From Ktedonospora formicarum (lineage in GTDB: Bacteria > Chloroflexota > Ktedonobacteria > Ktedonobacterales > Ktedonobacteraceae): a stretch of DNA of 64,000 nucleotides. The DNA lies in assembly GCF_016587355.1 (NCBI RefSeq), contig NZ_BNJF01000003.1, positions 62,001-126,000 of the forward strand, given 5' to 3'. The translations under genes and the position numbers were made by a program. Positions within the stretch are counted from its first letter, which is position 1; each line of letters begins with the position of its first letter. This document shows positions 56,468 through 64,000 of the stretch, piece after piece. The notes beneath the pieces are model-generated. The model did not search any database. It had not been told where the DNA came from and was given only the letters and a program-made list of their open reading frames with translations.

Positions 56468-58152
56468 TTAGATATCTCCTGGATCGGCTAAGACGGCTCC
56501 TGTGTTGGCCGATGTGACTAGAGAGGCATAGCGGCGCAACCAGGAACTCTTCACACGTCTTTTGATCGGCCTGACCTCTTTCAAACGTTCTTCTATTTGC
56601 TCCGGCGCTAACGCAACATCCAAGCGGCGCTCGACCAGGTCAATGTGAATGAGATCTCCGTCTACTAGTGCGGCAATGGGACCGCCTGCTGCAGCTTCCG
56701 GGGAGACATGACCGATACAGGCACCGCGAGTTCCCCAGAGAAGCGACCATCAGTAATCAGCGCGACCTTATCGCCCAGACCCATGCCCACAATATTGGCG
56801 GTTGGAGCCAGCATCTCCTGCATGCCGGGACCGCCGCGCGGGCCCTCGTAACGGATCACAACCACATCGCCCTCTTTGACCTGCCTGTTGAGAATACCCG
56901 CGCAGGCCTCTTCCTGCGAATTAAAAATTTTTGCCGGGCCAACATGCTTCATCATCATCGGGTCCACCGCCGCAACCTTGACCACGGCCCCATCGGGGGC
57001 AAGATTGCCAAAGAGAATGGTCAGGCCGCCGCGCTCGCTGTGTGGGGCCTCGATGGGCAGGATCACCTCAGGATTTTTCACCTCGGCCTCGGCGATATTC
57101 TTGCCCAGAGTGCGCAGCGTCACCGTTGGGCGATCCAGGTTGAGCGTGCCGGGCTTCTTCGCGAGTTCCTTGAGGATCGCGCTGATGCCACCCGCGCGAT
57201 CCACGTCCTCCATGTGCCATTTGCCGGCGGGGCTGACCTTGCACAGATGGGGCACCCGCGCCGCCACCTCGTTAATGCGCTCCAGCGAGTAGTCGATGCC
57301 GCCCTCGCGAGCAAGAGCCAGGGTGTGCAGGACGGTGTTGGTCGAGCCGCCCATAGCCATATCGAGCGCAAAGGCGTTATCGATGCTCTCCTGGTTGACA
57401 ATTTGACGCGGGGTCAGGTTGGCCTCGATCAGGCGTATGATCTGCCGACCAGCCACGCGAGCCAGCTCTTTGCGCTCTTCAGAGATAGCCAGGTAGGAGC
57501 CATTGCCGGGCAGAGCCAGACCAAGTGCCTCCATCAGGCAGTTCATCGAGTTGGCGGTGAACATACCTGAACAGGAGCCGCAGGTAGGACAGGCAACCCG
57601 CTCCAGTTCAGTGAGCTCACTCTCGCTCATTTTGCCCGCCTGGTAAGCTCCGACGCCCTCGAAGATGCTGATCAGGTCGACGCTGCGCCCGTCGGCGGTC
57701 AGTCCGGCCTTCATTGGACCACCGCTGATGAAGATCGTGGGGATGTCCAGACGCATCGCGGCCAGCAGCATGCCGGGAACGATCTTATCGCAGTTGGGAA
57801 TGCAGACCATACCGTCGAAGCGATGAGCCTCGATCATGGTCTCTACACAGTCGGCAATCAGTTCGCGGCTGGGCAGCGAATACTTCATGCCAATATGACC
57901 CATGGCGATACCATCGTCAACACCAATGGTATTGAACTCAAAGGGAACGCCGCCCGCAGCACGGATAGCTTCTTTGACAACCTTGCCAAAGGCCTGCAAA
58001 TGAACATGACCGGGAACGATATCAACATACGAATTACACACCGCGATAAATGGCTTCTTGAAATCCTGTTCACCCACTACACCGGTTGCACGCAGCAAAC
58101 CACGATGAGGAGCACGCTCGAAGCCGAGCTTGATCTGATCTGAACGCATCAT
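56468..58152 (-). pseudogene. ilvD: Dihydroxy-acid dehydratase (one missing base near the C-terminus)
   Basis: IlvD converts 2,3-dihydroxy-acids to 2-keto acids in valine, leucine and isoleucine synthesis, using a [2Fe-2S] or [4Fe-4S] cluster. Seen are CNSYVD, PNCDKIVPGML, PTCGSCSGMFTANSMNC and RYEGPRGGPGMQEM, which include the cluster cysteines. The annotated frame stops at 56665 after GRFSGELAVP. Adding one base to cccc at 56733-56736 gives GRFSGGTRGACIGHVSPEAA and continues to TAA 56468, 561 residues, the standard length. The break is most likely a sequencing indel. The gene is divergent from a LysR gene. Confidence 0.93.
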
Positions 58153-58245
58153 GTCTCTCTTTCGTACAGTTCTTCTTGCCAGGGGCCGTCGTAGCGAGTA
58201 TAGTGAGAAGCAGTTGATTTGTCCAATACTTTTTTTCTGTTTTCC

Positions 58246-58264
58246 TGATACCTGGAAGGTATCA
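58246..58264. promoter_or_regulatory. Likely LysR operator between ilvD and lysR
   Basis: The perfect inverted repeat tgatacct-gga-aggtatca lies midway between the divergent starts (58152 and 58291) and resembles a T-N11-A LysR box. Confidence 0.6.
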
Positions 58265-58290
58265 ACATTTTTTCAGCAAGAGAGAGGTAT

Positions 58291-59205
58291 GTGGTGGAGA
58301 TTCCCAAGCTCACGTATTTTCTGGCTGCTGCACAGACTAACAATTTTCGGCGTGCAGCAGAGCTCTGCTCGGTTGCCCAACCGGTGCTCAGTCGCCAAAT
58401 AGCGGCACTGGAGGCGGATCTAGGGGTCGAGCTTTTCAAGCGTACTCACAAACGCGTCCATTTAACTGAAGCAGGTCGTGAGTTTGCTGTGTATGCACAG
58501 CATGCGCTGGAGGCATTGCACCAGGGTCAGCAGGCGATGACCGAGCTACACGAAGGCGAACGAGGTTTGGTGCGGATGGGCTGTATTGAGGGTTTTGCCT
58601 TCGATAGGCTGCCAGAGATCTTTACGCGCTTCTACCAACGCTATCCCCATATTCGCTTGCAGATTTGTATACGTGGAACAGACGAATTGCTCCAACTCGT
58701 TGAGCAAGGACAACTAGACTTTGTTGTGGTCGGGATGACCTTTGATCGTGGAAAACCTCCTGAGACGCTGATGGTGCAAGAGATTTTTCGCGATCGCCTG
58801 CACGTCCTTGTCGCTCCACACCATCCTTTGGCACAGTTGAAAGGATCACACATTCTGCTTGAGCAGGTTGCCCGCGAGCCCCTCTTTCTTTTAAGCGAAG
58901 GATTCGGAGCGCGCCGGGTGATCGAGCGTGTTTATGAGCAGCACGGCTTTCCTGTGCAACCAGTAGTAGAAGTGGATCTCATCGAAGGACTCAAGGCGCT
59001 TATCAAGTTGGGAATTGGCGTCACCTTCCTGCCACCGAGCATGACGCGCTCAAGCCTGAGTGCTGAGCTTGTCGCGCTTCCCGTTGCAGACCTGAATGAA
59101 GAATTTGTCTTTGGGCTGGTTCAACGACGTTTTGATGTCCTCTCATCAGCGGCCAAGGTCACGATGAAAACCTTTTTGCAGGATCTGAGGCCACAGGCCT
59201 CATGA
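58291..59205 (+). CDS. LysR family transcriptional regulator
   Basis: This 304-residue protein starts at GTG 58291 with agagagg upstream. The N-terminal winged HTH is FLAAAQTNNFRRAAELCSVAQPVLSRQIAALE, followed by the periplasmic-binding-protein-like effector domain (GTDELLQLVEQGQLDFVVVG; GIGVTFLPPS). It is divergent from ilvD with a palindrome between them, so it probably controls ilvD and itself. The effector may be a branched-chain intermediate. Confidence 0.92.
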   Translation: MVEIPKLTYFLAAAQTNNFRRAAELCSVAQPVLSRQIAALEADLGVELFKRTHKRVHLTEAGREFAVYAQHALEALHQGQQAMTELHEGERGLVRMGCIEGFAFDRLPEIFTRFYQRYPHIRLQICIRGTDELLQLVEQGQLDFVVVGMTFDRGKPPETLMVQEIFRDRLHVLVAPHHPLAQLKGSHILLEQVAREPLFLLSEGFGARRVIERVYEQHGFPVQPVVEVDLIEGLKALIKLGIGVTFLPPSMTRSSLSAELVALPVADLNEEFVFGLVQRRFDVLSSAAKVTMKTFLQDLRPQAS

Positions 59206-59236
59206 GAATTGCTCTTTTTATGCCATCAGACAATGA

Positions 59237-59479
59237 CTATTTGTAAATCCCAACATTTCCCAGGCTCTTGCGCAACCTCGATGATTCTGAGGAATGACCC
59301 GTCAGTATCAGCCTGATATAGTGAGAGTGGACATGAGCAGTTGGGATCAGGCACACAGGGCAACACGCTTGGTCGGAAATGGTTCTCACCACCATCAGGA
59401 TGGCGCTCCCGGACGCTTCTACATGGCTGAGATGCAAATAGGTCGGATCGGGAAGAAAAGAGGTAACCTGGCTCGCCAT
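59237..59479 (-). pseudogene. ISL3 transposase N-terminal fragment joined to an element end
   Basis: ATG 59479 has AAGGAG upstream. ASQVTSFLPDPTYLHL and CCPVCLIPTAHVHSHY are the start and zinc motif of an ISL3 transposase. After ~55 residues the frame runs directly into the terminal inverted repeat (~59255-59290), so the rest was deleted internally. Confidence 0.7.
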
Positions 59480-59550
59480 TGAACGCTCCTTGTCGTCTTG
59501 TTCCATCCATCCATCATCATCTACGACAAGTGTAAACGGGGAAGCGTTCA

Positions 59551-60207
59551 ATGACAAGCAAGCAATCAGTGCTATTCATCAACTTCGCGGAAGAGCCGTT
59601 TATTTCCCAAATTTACACGCATTACCCAGATCAGCAACTCCATCGAGCGAGTGCAGGGAAAAAAAGATTGCCCCCCGCGTTAAAGCAATTGCACCAGATG
59701 CTCGGCAAAGGGTTGCAGGCAACAGCCGGGCTCTGGCCGCCGCTTGAGCATGGGTACGGCTTCTTGGATCAAGCCAAAGCCATCCTGGCCAACGAATCAC
59801 AGGAATTCGCTCAACTCATTCGGGAAAGATATCTGACCCTGCTTGCCCAGATGCGAGAGAACCTTGCTTCTCTGGGGCCGCTTGCGGAGGCCTTTGAGCA
59901 TTTTTGCCACATTACCGACAACTTCTCAGCAGGGCTGTTTCGGTGTTATGACATCGTGGGCCTGCCACGCACCAACAATGACCTGGAGCACTGCTTTGGG
60001 GTCGCGCGCGTGCATGAACGACGCGCCACCGGTCGGCGGGGAGCCATTCCCGGCGTCGTTGTTCAAGGCTCGGTGCGCGTGATGGCTGCGGTGACCAGCA
60101 AAGAGCAGATCTTTTCAGTGGATGAACTGCGGCCCAGGGATTACCAGCGCTGGCGCGAGCTGCGGCGACAATTATGCCAGCGGGAGGAGGCTCGTCGGCA
60201 GCAGTAG
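59551..60207 (+). pseudogene. Transposase C-terminal fragment, unclassified family
   Basis: YDIVGLPRTNNDLEHCFG, then ARVHERRATGRRGAIPG, is a block I associate with a Ktedonobacterial transposase family without a firm IS name; it carries the final acidic residue of a DDE core. The N-terminal catalytic part is absent. The start at 59551 has ggggaag upstream. Confidence 0.55.
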
Positions 60208-60284
60208 CGTTTTCGCAAACATCCTGCCGCTTATTTAACTAGAATCGAAGCTCGCCTGCTCCAGTGAAGTTTTCCGTTCAGCCC

Positions 60285-60309
60285 AAAAAAAGCCCTTTCT
60301 GAAAAGGGC
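60285..60309 (-). terminator. Intrinsic terminator after the Rrf2 gene
   Basis: On the minus strand the stem gccctttt/aaagggc is followed by seven T (60285-60291). It lies 7 nt after the stop codon of the Rrf2 gene. Confidence 0.85.
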
Positions 60310-60315
60310 CTGGTT

Positions 60316-60747
60316 TTAGGACGAAGGGGTGAGCGTTTCACGCAAAACGTCAGCCACCGTCGCTTGGGCGAACTGCTGTTTCAGCGCGCGCTCGCCATCC
60401 TCATAAAAGCGTGTTAAGGCTGGCTGAATGCCTTTCCCCACAGGACAGGTTTGGTTGGGCTGACTATGGTGCAATTCAAAGAGCGGCGATTGCTCGACGG
60501 CTTGATAGACATCCAGCAGCGAGATCGCTTCGGGCGTACGAGCCAATTTCCAGCCTGCCCCTGTCCCATGTTGCACGATGACCAGATGTGCTTTTTCAAG
60601 CAATCCAAGAATCCGTCGAATAAACACGGGATTGGTATTGACGCTGGCCGCAATCTGTTCTGAGGTCACAATCTCTCGTTGTCGTGCAGCGAGAGTCATC
60701 CAGCTTAAGATATGCAGTGCGATGGTAAAACGGCTATTTGCACTCAT
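60316..60747 (-). CDS. Rrf2 family transcriptional regulator
   Basis: This 143-residue protein has the Rrf2 winged HTH (FTIALHILSWMTLAA, VTSEQIAASVNTNPVFIRRIL) and a dimerisation helix. Only one Cys (NQTCPVGK) is present, so the three-Cys iron-sulfur site of IscR/NsrR is missing. It is closer to YwnA/CymR-like members that sense by other means. It is self-contained, with its own promoter/operator and terminator. Confidence 0.9.
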   Translation of the reverse strand: MSANSRFTIALHILSWMTLAARQREIVTSEQIAASVNTNPVFIRRILGLLEKAHLVIVQHGTGAGWKLARTPEAISLLDVYQAVEQSPLFELHHSQPNQTCPVGKGIQPALTRFYEDGERALKQQFAQATVADVLRETLTPSS

Positions 60748-60765
60748 GCGTTTTCTCTCCTCCTA

Positions 60766-60799
60766 TAACTAGTACAGTTACAGCCATGGGTATTGTCAA
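60766..60799 (-). promoter_or_regulatory. rrf2 promoter with palindromic operator
   Basis: TTGACA (60794-60799), a 17-nt spacer and TGTACT (60771-60776) lie on the minus strand. The inverted repeat taact-N5-agtta (60766-60780) covers the -10, suiting autorepression. An AGGAGGAG lies just before the start. Confidence 0.7.
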
Positions 60800-60854
60800 G
60801 AGCGGCACAGATCAGGATCAGGGCTTTTTGAAAGTCGAGGGAGGTGAAAAAAAC

Positions 60855-60946
60855 GCTGAATGGCAATCTTCACATGAGGCGAGCTTGAAATGGTCTCTTT
60901 CCTCCCCTCAAAACGAGCTTACCTCAAGGCAAGATTGCCATTCAGC
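60855..60946. repeat. 16-bp perfect inverted repeat with inner stem
   Basis: The arms gctgaatggcaatctt (60855-60870) and aagattgccattcagc (60931-60946) are perfect. An inner gaggcgagct/gagcttacctc pairing extends the cruciform. The rest of 60800-61120 has no gene. Confidence 0.65.
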
Positions 60947-61120
60947 CGAATGAGGCTCTTGGAGAGCAGTGTGCGTAGAAATGCGCCAGCACTGTTCGGA
61001 GGGGGGGTTGGTGTTCTTGGGAAAGCCAAGACCTGGCCTCTTACCCTACCACCCCGTGCCTCTCGCAGTAGGGGCATAAATGAAAATTATGCTAACATTT
61101 GCTAGCATTTTTCAATACTG

Positions 61121-62026
61121 TTACTTCCCTTTCAAGCGCACAACGAATTGCGTCGGCTTGACGAAACAGAGCGCTATGATCAGCAGCGCCATGGTGGTGA
61201 GCATATAGACGACAGCCATCGCGTTGATTGCTTGCTCTGGCCGCATACCCGAAGCAAAGGCATCTCCATACAGGGTGACGATGAGAGTTCCGGCATCGGC
61301 GTTGGCAACCAGGTAGGTCAGCTCGAACATCGCGATAACGCGCACAACCGCCAGTATGCCCGCGGTGAGCAAACCTGGCATAACCAGGGGGAGCACGATT
61401 CGCCAGAACGTTTGTAAGCGATTCGCGCCGAGCATATGACTGGCTGATTCCAGCGAGATATCCACCTGTTCGATGAAAGGAACGAGAATGAGTATAACGA
61501 AGGGCAGCGTGGGCACAACATTGATGAGAATGACGCCTGGTAATTCGCCACCAATGTAGCGTAGCAAAACTGTCGCGAGCGGAATACCATACGCGAGTGG
61601 CGGTACAAGCATTGGTAACAGATAAAAGCCCATCAGCGCTCCCTTGAAGCGAAACTGCTGACGCGCCAACACGTAGGCGGCGGGGAAGCCTACAAGCATG
61701 GAAATAAAGGTTGCGCCAAGCGCGACAATGAGCGTATTCGAGAGGAGTTGCACAATATCATGGTCACTAAATGCGAAGGCGTACCATTGTGTAGTAAATA
61801 GTCCTTCCGGAAGCCAGGTCGCGAACCACTGCTTGCCCAGCGAGTCGAGCACAACTGTGCAGACCATGGCCAGAATGTTAAGAATAAAGAAGCCGATCGC
61901 AGTGTAAAAGGCGAGCATACTCCAGAAATGTCCCCTGCGTCTCTGACGTCGTGGCTCCTCCGAGGAACGAGTTGGCACATTGTTCGTGGTACTGGTGACA
62001 GTATTCTGGGAAACCTCAATGTTCAT
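61121..62026 (-). CDS. ABC importer permease (second)
   Basis: This 301-residue protein has six transmembrane segments and an EAA-type loop (SASHMLGANRLQTFWRIVLP) of the binding-protein-dependent type I importers. Its start is 4 nt after the first permease gene on the same strand. With that permease and the ATPase it forms a PotBC/iron/phosphonate-type transporter. The N-terminal ~30 residues are cytoplasmic and polar. It is the last gene of the operon here. Confidence 0.9.
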   Translation of the reverse strand: MNIEVSQNTVTSTTNNVPTRSSEEPRRQRRRGHFWSMLAFYTAIGFFILNILAMVCTVVLDSLGKQWFATWLPEGLFTTQWYAFAFSDHDIVQLLSNTLIVALGATFISMLVGFPAAYVLARQQFRFKGALMGFYLLPMLVPPLAYGIPLATVLLRYIGGELPGVILINVVPTLPFVILILVPFIEQVDISLESASHMLGANRLQTFWRIVLPLVMPGLLTAGILAVVRVIAMFELTYLVANADAGTLIVTLYGDAFASGMRPEQAINAMAVVYMLTTMALLIIALCFVKPTQFVVRLKGK

Positions 62027-62029
62027 TGC

Positions 62030-62950
62030 CTATACCCCCTTGCCGCCACTGATGGTCGCGCCACGTGCCGTTTTGCGTTGCAACCACAGGACCAATGCAA
62101 TCACCAGCAATTCAATAACGCCCATGATCAACGATATCGCCGTGCCAAGCGGGATGTTGTAATTGGTAAAGGCCATTTCATAGGCGGCGATGGCCAGCAC
62201 GCGCGTCTCATGCGATGGTTCTCCAACCAGGTTCGCTGAAGGGAAAACACTAAAATTGGCAACAAAATTGAGACAAAACGCGACCGCGATACCCGGTAAT
62301 GAGAGGGGAAGTATAACGCGCCAGAAGGTTTGCCACGGCCTCGCTCCTAGCATCCGGCTGGCCCTTTCCAGATCCGGGCTGATCGCTGACATATAGCCCA
62401 GGATCAACAAAAAGGTGAAGGGAAAGCCCTGGATAAAGAGCGCGATCTCGACCGCGAGCCAGTGATGCAACAGGAGCATGGGTTGCTGTATGAGGTGTAG
62501 CAAGAGGAGCACGCGATTGAACCAACCGGTAGGCGAGAAATAGTCCAGCATCGCCTGGGCCACCATAACGTTTCCGAGCGTGATGGGCAGAATCAAAATT
62601 GCGGTGAGCAGGCGTTCAAACTTAATTCCTCGACGCATATAATAGGCGAGGGGAATGCTGACCAGCACGCTAAAGAGGGTCACAGGCAAGGCGACACGAA
62701 AGGTTGTCCAGATGGTGGCAACCAGGTCGGAATTGCTAAAAAACTGGAAATAGTTTGTCGGGCTCCAGGACGGTGCCTGCTCGCTTGAACGTAAGCTGAT
62801 ATCAAGGCCGAAGAGCAAAGGATAGAAAAACAGCATAAGTACCAGCATGATCGCTGGTAGCGAGAGCAACACCGCGCTGCTATTGACCTTGAAAGGAAGT
62901 CCGCGCCTGTTTATCTTGCGCTGTACGGAGGAATGAGGTATATCTGCCAT
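62030..62950 (-). CDS. ABC importer permease (first)
   Basis: This 306-residue membrane protein has an N-terminal helix (AVLLSLPAIMLVLMLFFYPLL), five further segments and an EAA loop (ERASRMLGARPWQTFWRVILP). It starts 4 nt after the ATPase stop. Pairing two distinct permeases with one ATPase fits spermidine/putrescine, 2-aminoethylphosphonate or Fe(3+) importers. The binding protein is not in the window. Confidence 0.9.
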   Translation of the reverse strand: MADIPHSSVQRKINRRGLPFKVNSSAVLLSLPAIMLVLMLFFYPLLFGLDISLRSSEQAPSWSPTNYFQFFSNSDLVATIWTTFRVALPVTLFSVLVSIPLAYYMRRGIKFERLLTAILILPITLGNVMVAQAMLDYFSPTGWFNRVLLLLHLIQQPMLLLHHWLAVEIALFIQGFPFTFLLILGYMSAISPDLERASRMLGARPWQTFWRVILPLSLPGIAVAFCLNFVANFSVFPSANLVGEPSHETRVLAIAAYEMAFTNYNIPLGTAISLIMGVIELLVIALVLWLQRKTARGATISGGKGV

Positions 62951-62954
62951 CGCA

Positions 62955-64000
62955 TTATCTCTCGACTCTCATCGCCGCGACATCTACTAGATCCTGCTCC
63001 TCGCTGGTGTGACCTGTTGTCATTTCGTCGTCAGGGAAGAGCAAAAGCCTGTCGGGTTGCACGCCAAATGTAAGCGGAGTGCCAATTTCTGGCGCGTGGG
63101 CACTGTGCACCAGCAATTGTGTGCCTCTCTCGTCCGCAAGTTGCACCAGAATCTCATATGCTCGCCCCACATATTCCACCAGTCGCACATGGCCCTGGAC
63201 GTGGTTCTCGGCGGGCAACGGATCAGCCAGTGTTTCGTCGGGACGTATGCATGCCAGTACACGCTGCCCCGTTTGCCAGTTGGTACTCTCTGCCGCTGTA
63301 CTACTGGCGGTAAATTGCACACCGGATGCCGTCTGAATGAGCCAGTACTCGCCATCTCTTCCTATAACTGTGCCAGGGAACTGATTGAGATACCCCATAA
63401 ATCTGGCGACAAAGAGGCTCTGAGGGCGATTGTAAATTTCTTGTGGCGTCCCAATCTGTTCGATGCGACCCTGGCGCATGACGACGACTTTGTCTGAGAG
63501 CGACATGGCTTCGGATTGATCGTGCGTCACATAGACGGTTGTCAGACCGAGCTCAGTATGTAAGCGCTTAATTTCGATACGCATCTCGTTGCGCAGGTTG
63601 GCATCCAGGTTAGAGAGCGGCTCATCTAAAAGAAGGAGAGAAGGTTCCAGAACAATCGTACGCGCAATCGCTAACCGCTGCTGCTGCCCGCCGCTCATCT
63701 GGGTTGGATAGCGTTTCCCGAAATCCTGCAAATGGACCATATTCAGGGCTTTACGGACACGTTGTTCTCGTTCAGCTCTGGGAACACGGCGAATTTCCAG
63801 TCCATAGCTGATGTTTCGTTGTGCGGTAAGATGCGGAAACAGGGCATAGTTCTGAAAAACCATGCCAAAGCCGCGCTTTTCCGCTGGTAAGTGTTGGACA
63901 GGTGCACCATTGAGTAGGATCTCGCCTTCAGTCAATTCAAGGAGTCCAGCGAGGCAATTGAGCGCTGTGGACTTGCCGCAGCCGCTAGGACCCAGCAGGG
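62955..64000 (-). CDS. ABC importer ATP-binding protein (partial, runs off window)
   Basis: The visible ~348 residues have Walker A GPSGCGKSTALN at the window edge, Q-loop FQNYALFPHL, signature MSGGQQQRLAIARTIV, Walker B LLLLDEPLSNLD, switch His in THDQ and a C-terminal TOBE-type domain. The order and composition match the PotA/FbpC family. The start lies beyond 64000; the TTG at 63935 is not the true start. Confidence 0.93.
   Translation of the reverse strand, partial: LLGPSGCGKSTALNCLAGLLELTEGEILLNGAPVQHLPAEKRGFGMVFQNYALFPHLTAQRNISYGLEIRRVPRAEREQRVRKALNMVHLQDFGKRYPTQMSGGQQQRLAIARTIVLEPSLLLLDEPLSNLDANLRNEMRIEIKRLHTELGLTTVYVTHDQSEAMSLSDKVVVMRQGRIEQIGTPQEIYNRPQSLFVARFMGYLNQFPGTVIGRDGEYWLIQTASGVQFTASSTAAESTNWQTGQRVLACIRPDETLADPLPAENHVQGHVRLVEYVGRAYEILVQLADERGTQLLVHSAHAPEIGTPLTFGVQPDRLLLFPDDEMTTGHTSEEQDLVDVAAMRVER

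Noticed and set aside
1..64000. CRISPR arrays, prophage structural modules or rRNA genes
   Set aside because: No regularly spaced direct repeats, cas genes, phage structural proteins or rRNA sequence were found.

Overview
This window looks like chromosome from a large-genome, filamentous-type Chloroflexota bacterium, most likely class Ktedonobacteria. That is inferred from the gene set: a very long MalT/LuxR regulator with the N-terminal extension I associate with Ktedonobacter, HTH/NB-ARC/TPR proteins, variant leucine-rich-repeat (LRV) proteins, and very many transposase families (IS1634, IS200/IS605, IscB, ISL3, IS110, Tn3, IS3) with their remnants. Metabolic genes are few and scattered among mobile DNA, as in an accessory region.

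Layout. 1-5.5 kb: an IS1634 transposase tail, a broken G1-type peptidase, and a MoxR-type AAA ATPase / metallopeptidase-VWA pair. That pair is invaded by a tnpB-less IS605 derivative and abutted by an IscB element with its putative omega RNA. 5.5-8.1 kb: an LRV-repeat protein flanked by two near-duplicate promoter plus degenerate tRNA-like cassettes. 8.1-12.7 kb: an unusual DUF6602-like/zinc-ribbon/SDR fusion, a zinc-ribbon protein, and a TetR-SDR pair with matching operators. 12.7-20.5 kb: a 233-bp tnpB-end repeat, an ISL3 element, a methyltransferase, a second LRV protein, a TnpB and a Tn3 fragment. 20.8-25.1 kb: HEAT and TPR proteins. 25.3-32 kb: the second 233-bp repeat copy (inverted), an ABC-2 exporter, the MalT/LuxR regulator, a deazaflavin-type nitroreductase and an ABM-fold monooxygenase. 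32.6-36.0 kb: an IS110 transposase and an SDR enclosed by 285-bp inverted repeats. 36-39 kb: an aromatic FAD monooxygenase behind a TetR regulator. 40-46.6 kb: a decayed TnpB, a membrane protein, an HTH/NB-ARC/TPR protein and an ORF-less group II intron. 47-49 kb: an ECF sigma/anti-sigma pair. 49-51.3 kb: IS debris and a small secreted protein. 52-56 kb: ywbE, an SDR, an enterochelin-esterase-like hydrolase, a second zinc-ribbon paralogue and another esterase. 56.4-59.2 kb: ilvD divergent from a LysR gene. 59-64 kb: IS fragments, an Rrf2 regulator, and a three-gene ABC importer running off the window end.

Several genes are interrupted by one missing base, often within a G or C run (ilvD, the MalT/LuxR protein, the NB-ARC protein twice, the anti-sigma factor, an LRV protein, an SDR). 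In each case the corrected length is a multiple of three and the protein becomes full length. I therefore suspect sequencing or assembly indels, not real decay, for these non-mobile genes. Most broken transposases look genuinely decayed.

The most unusual items are the twin tRNA-like cassettes bracketing the LRV gene, the DUF6602-like/SDR fusion, the IscB locus, the RT-less group II intron, and the solo tnpB-end repeats that may still carry guide-RNA scaffolds.
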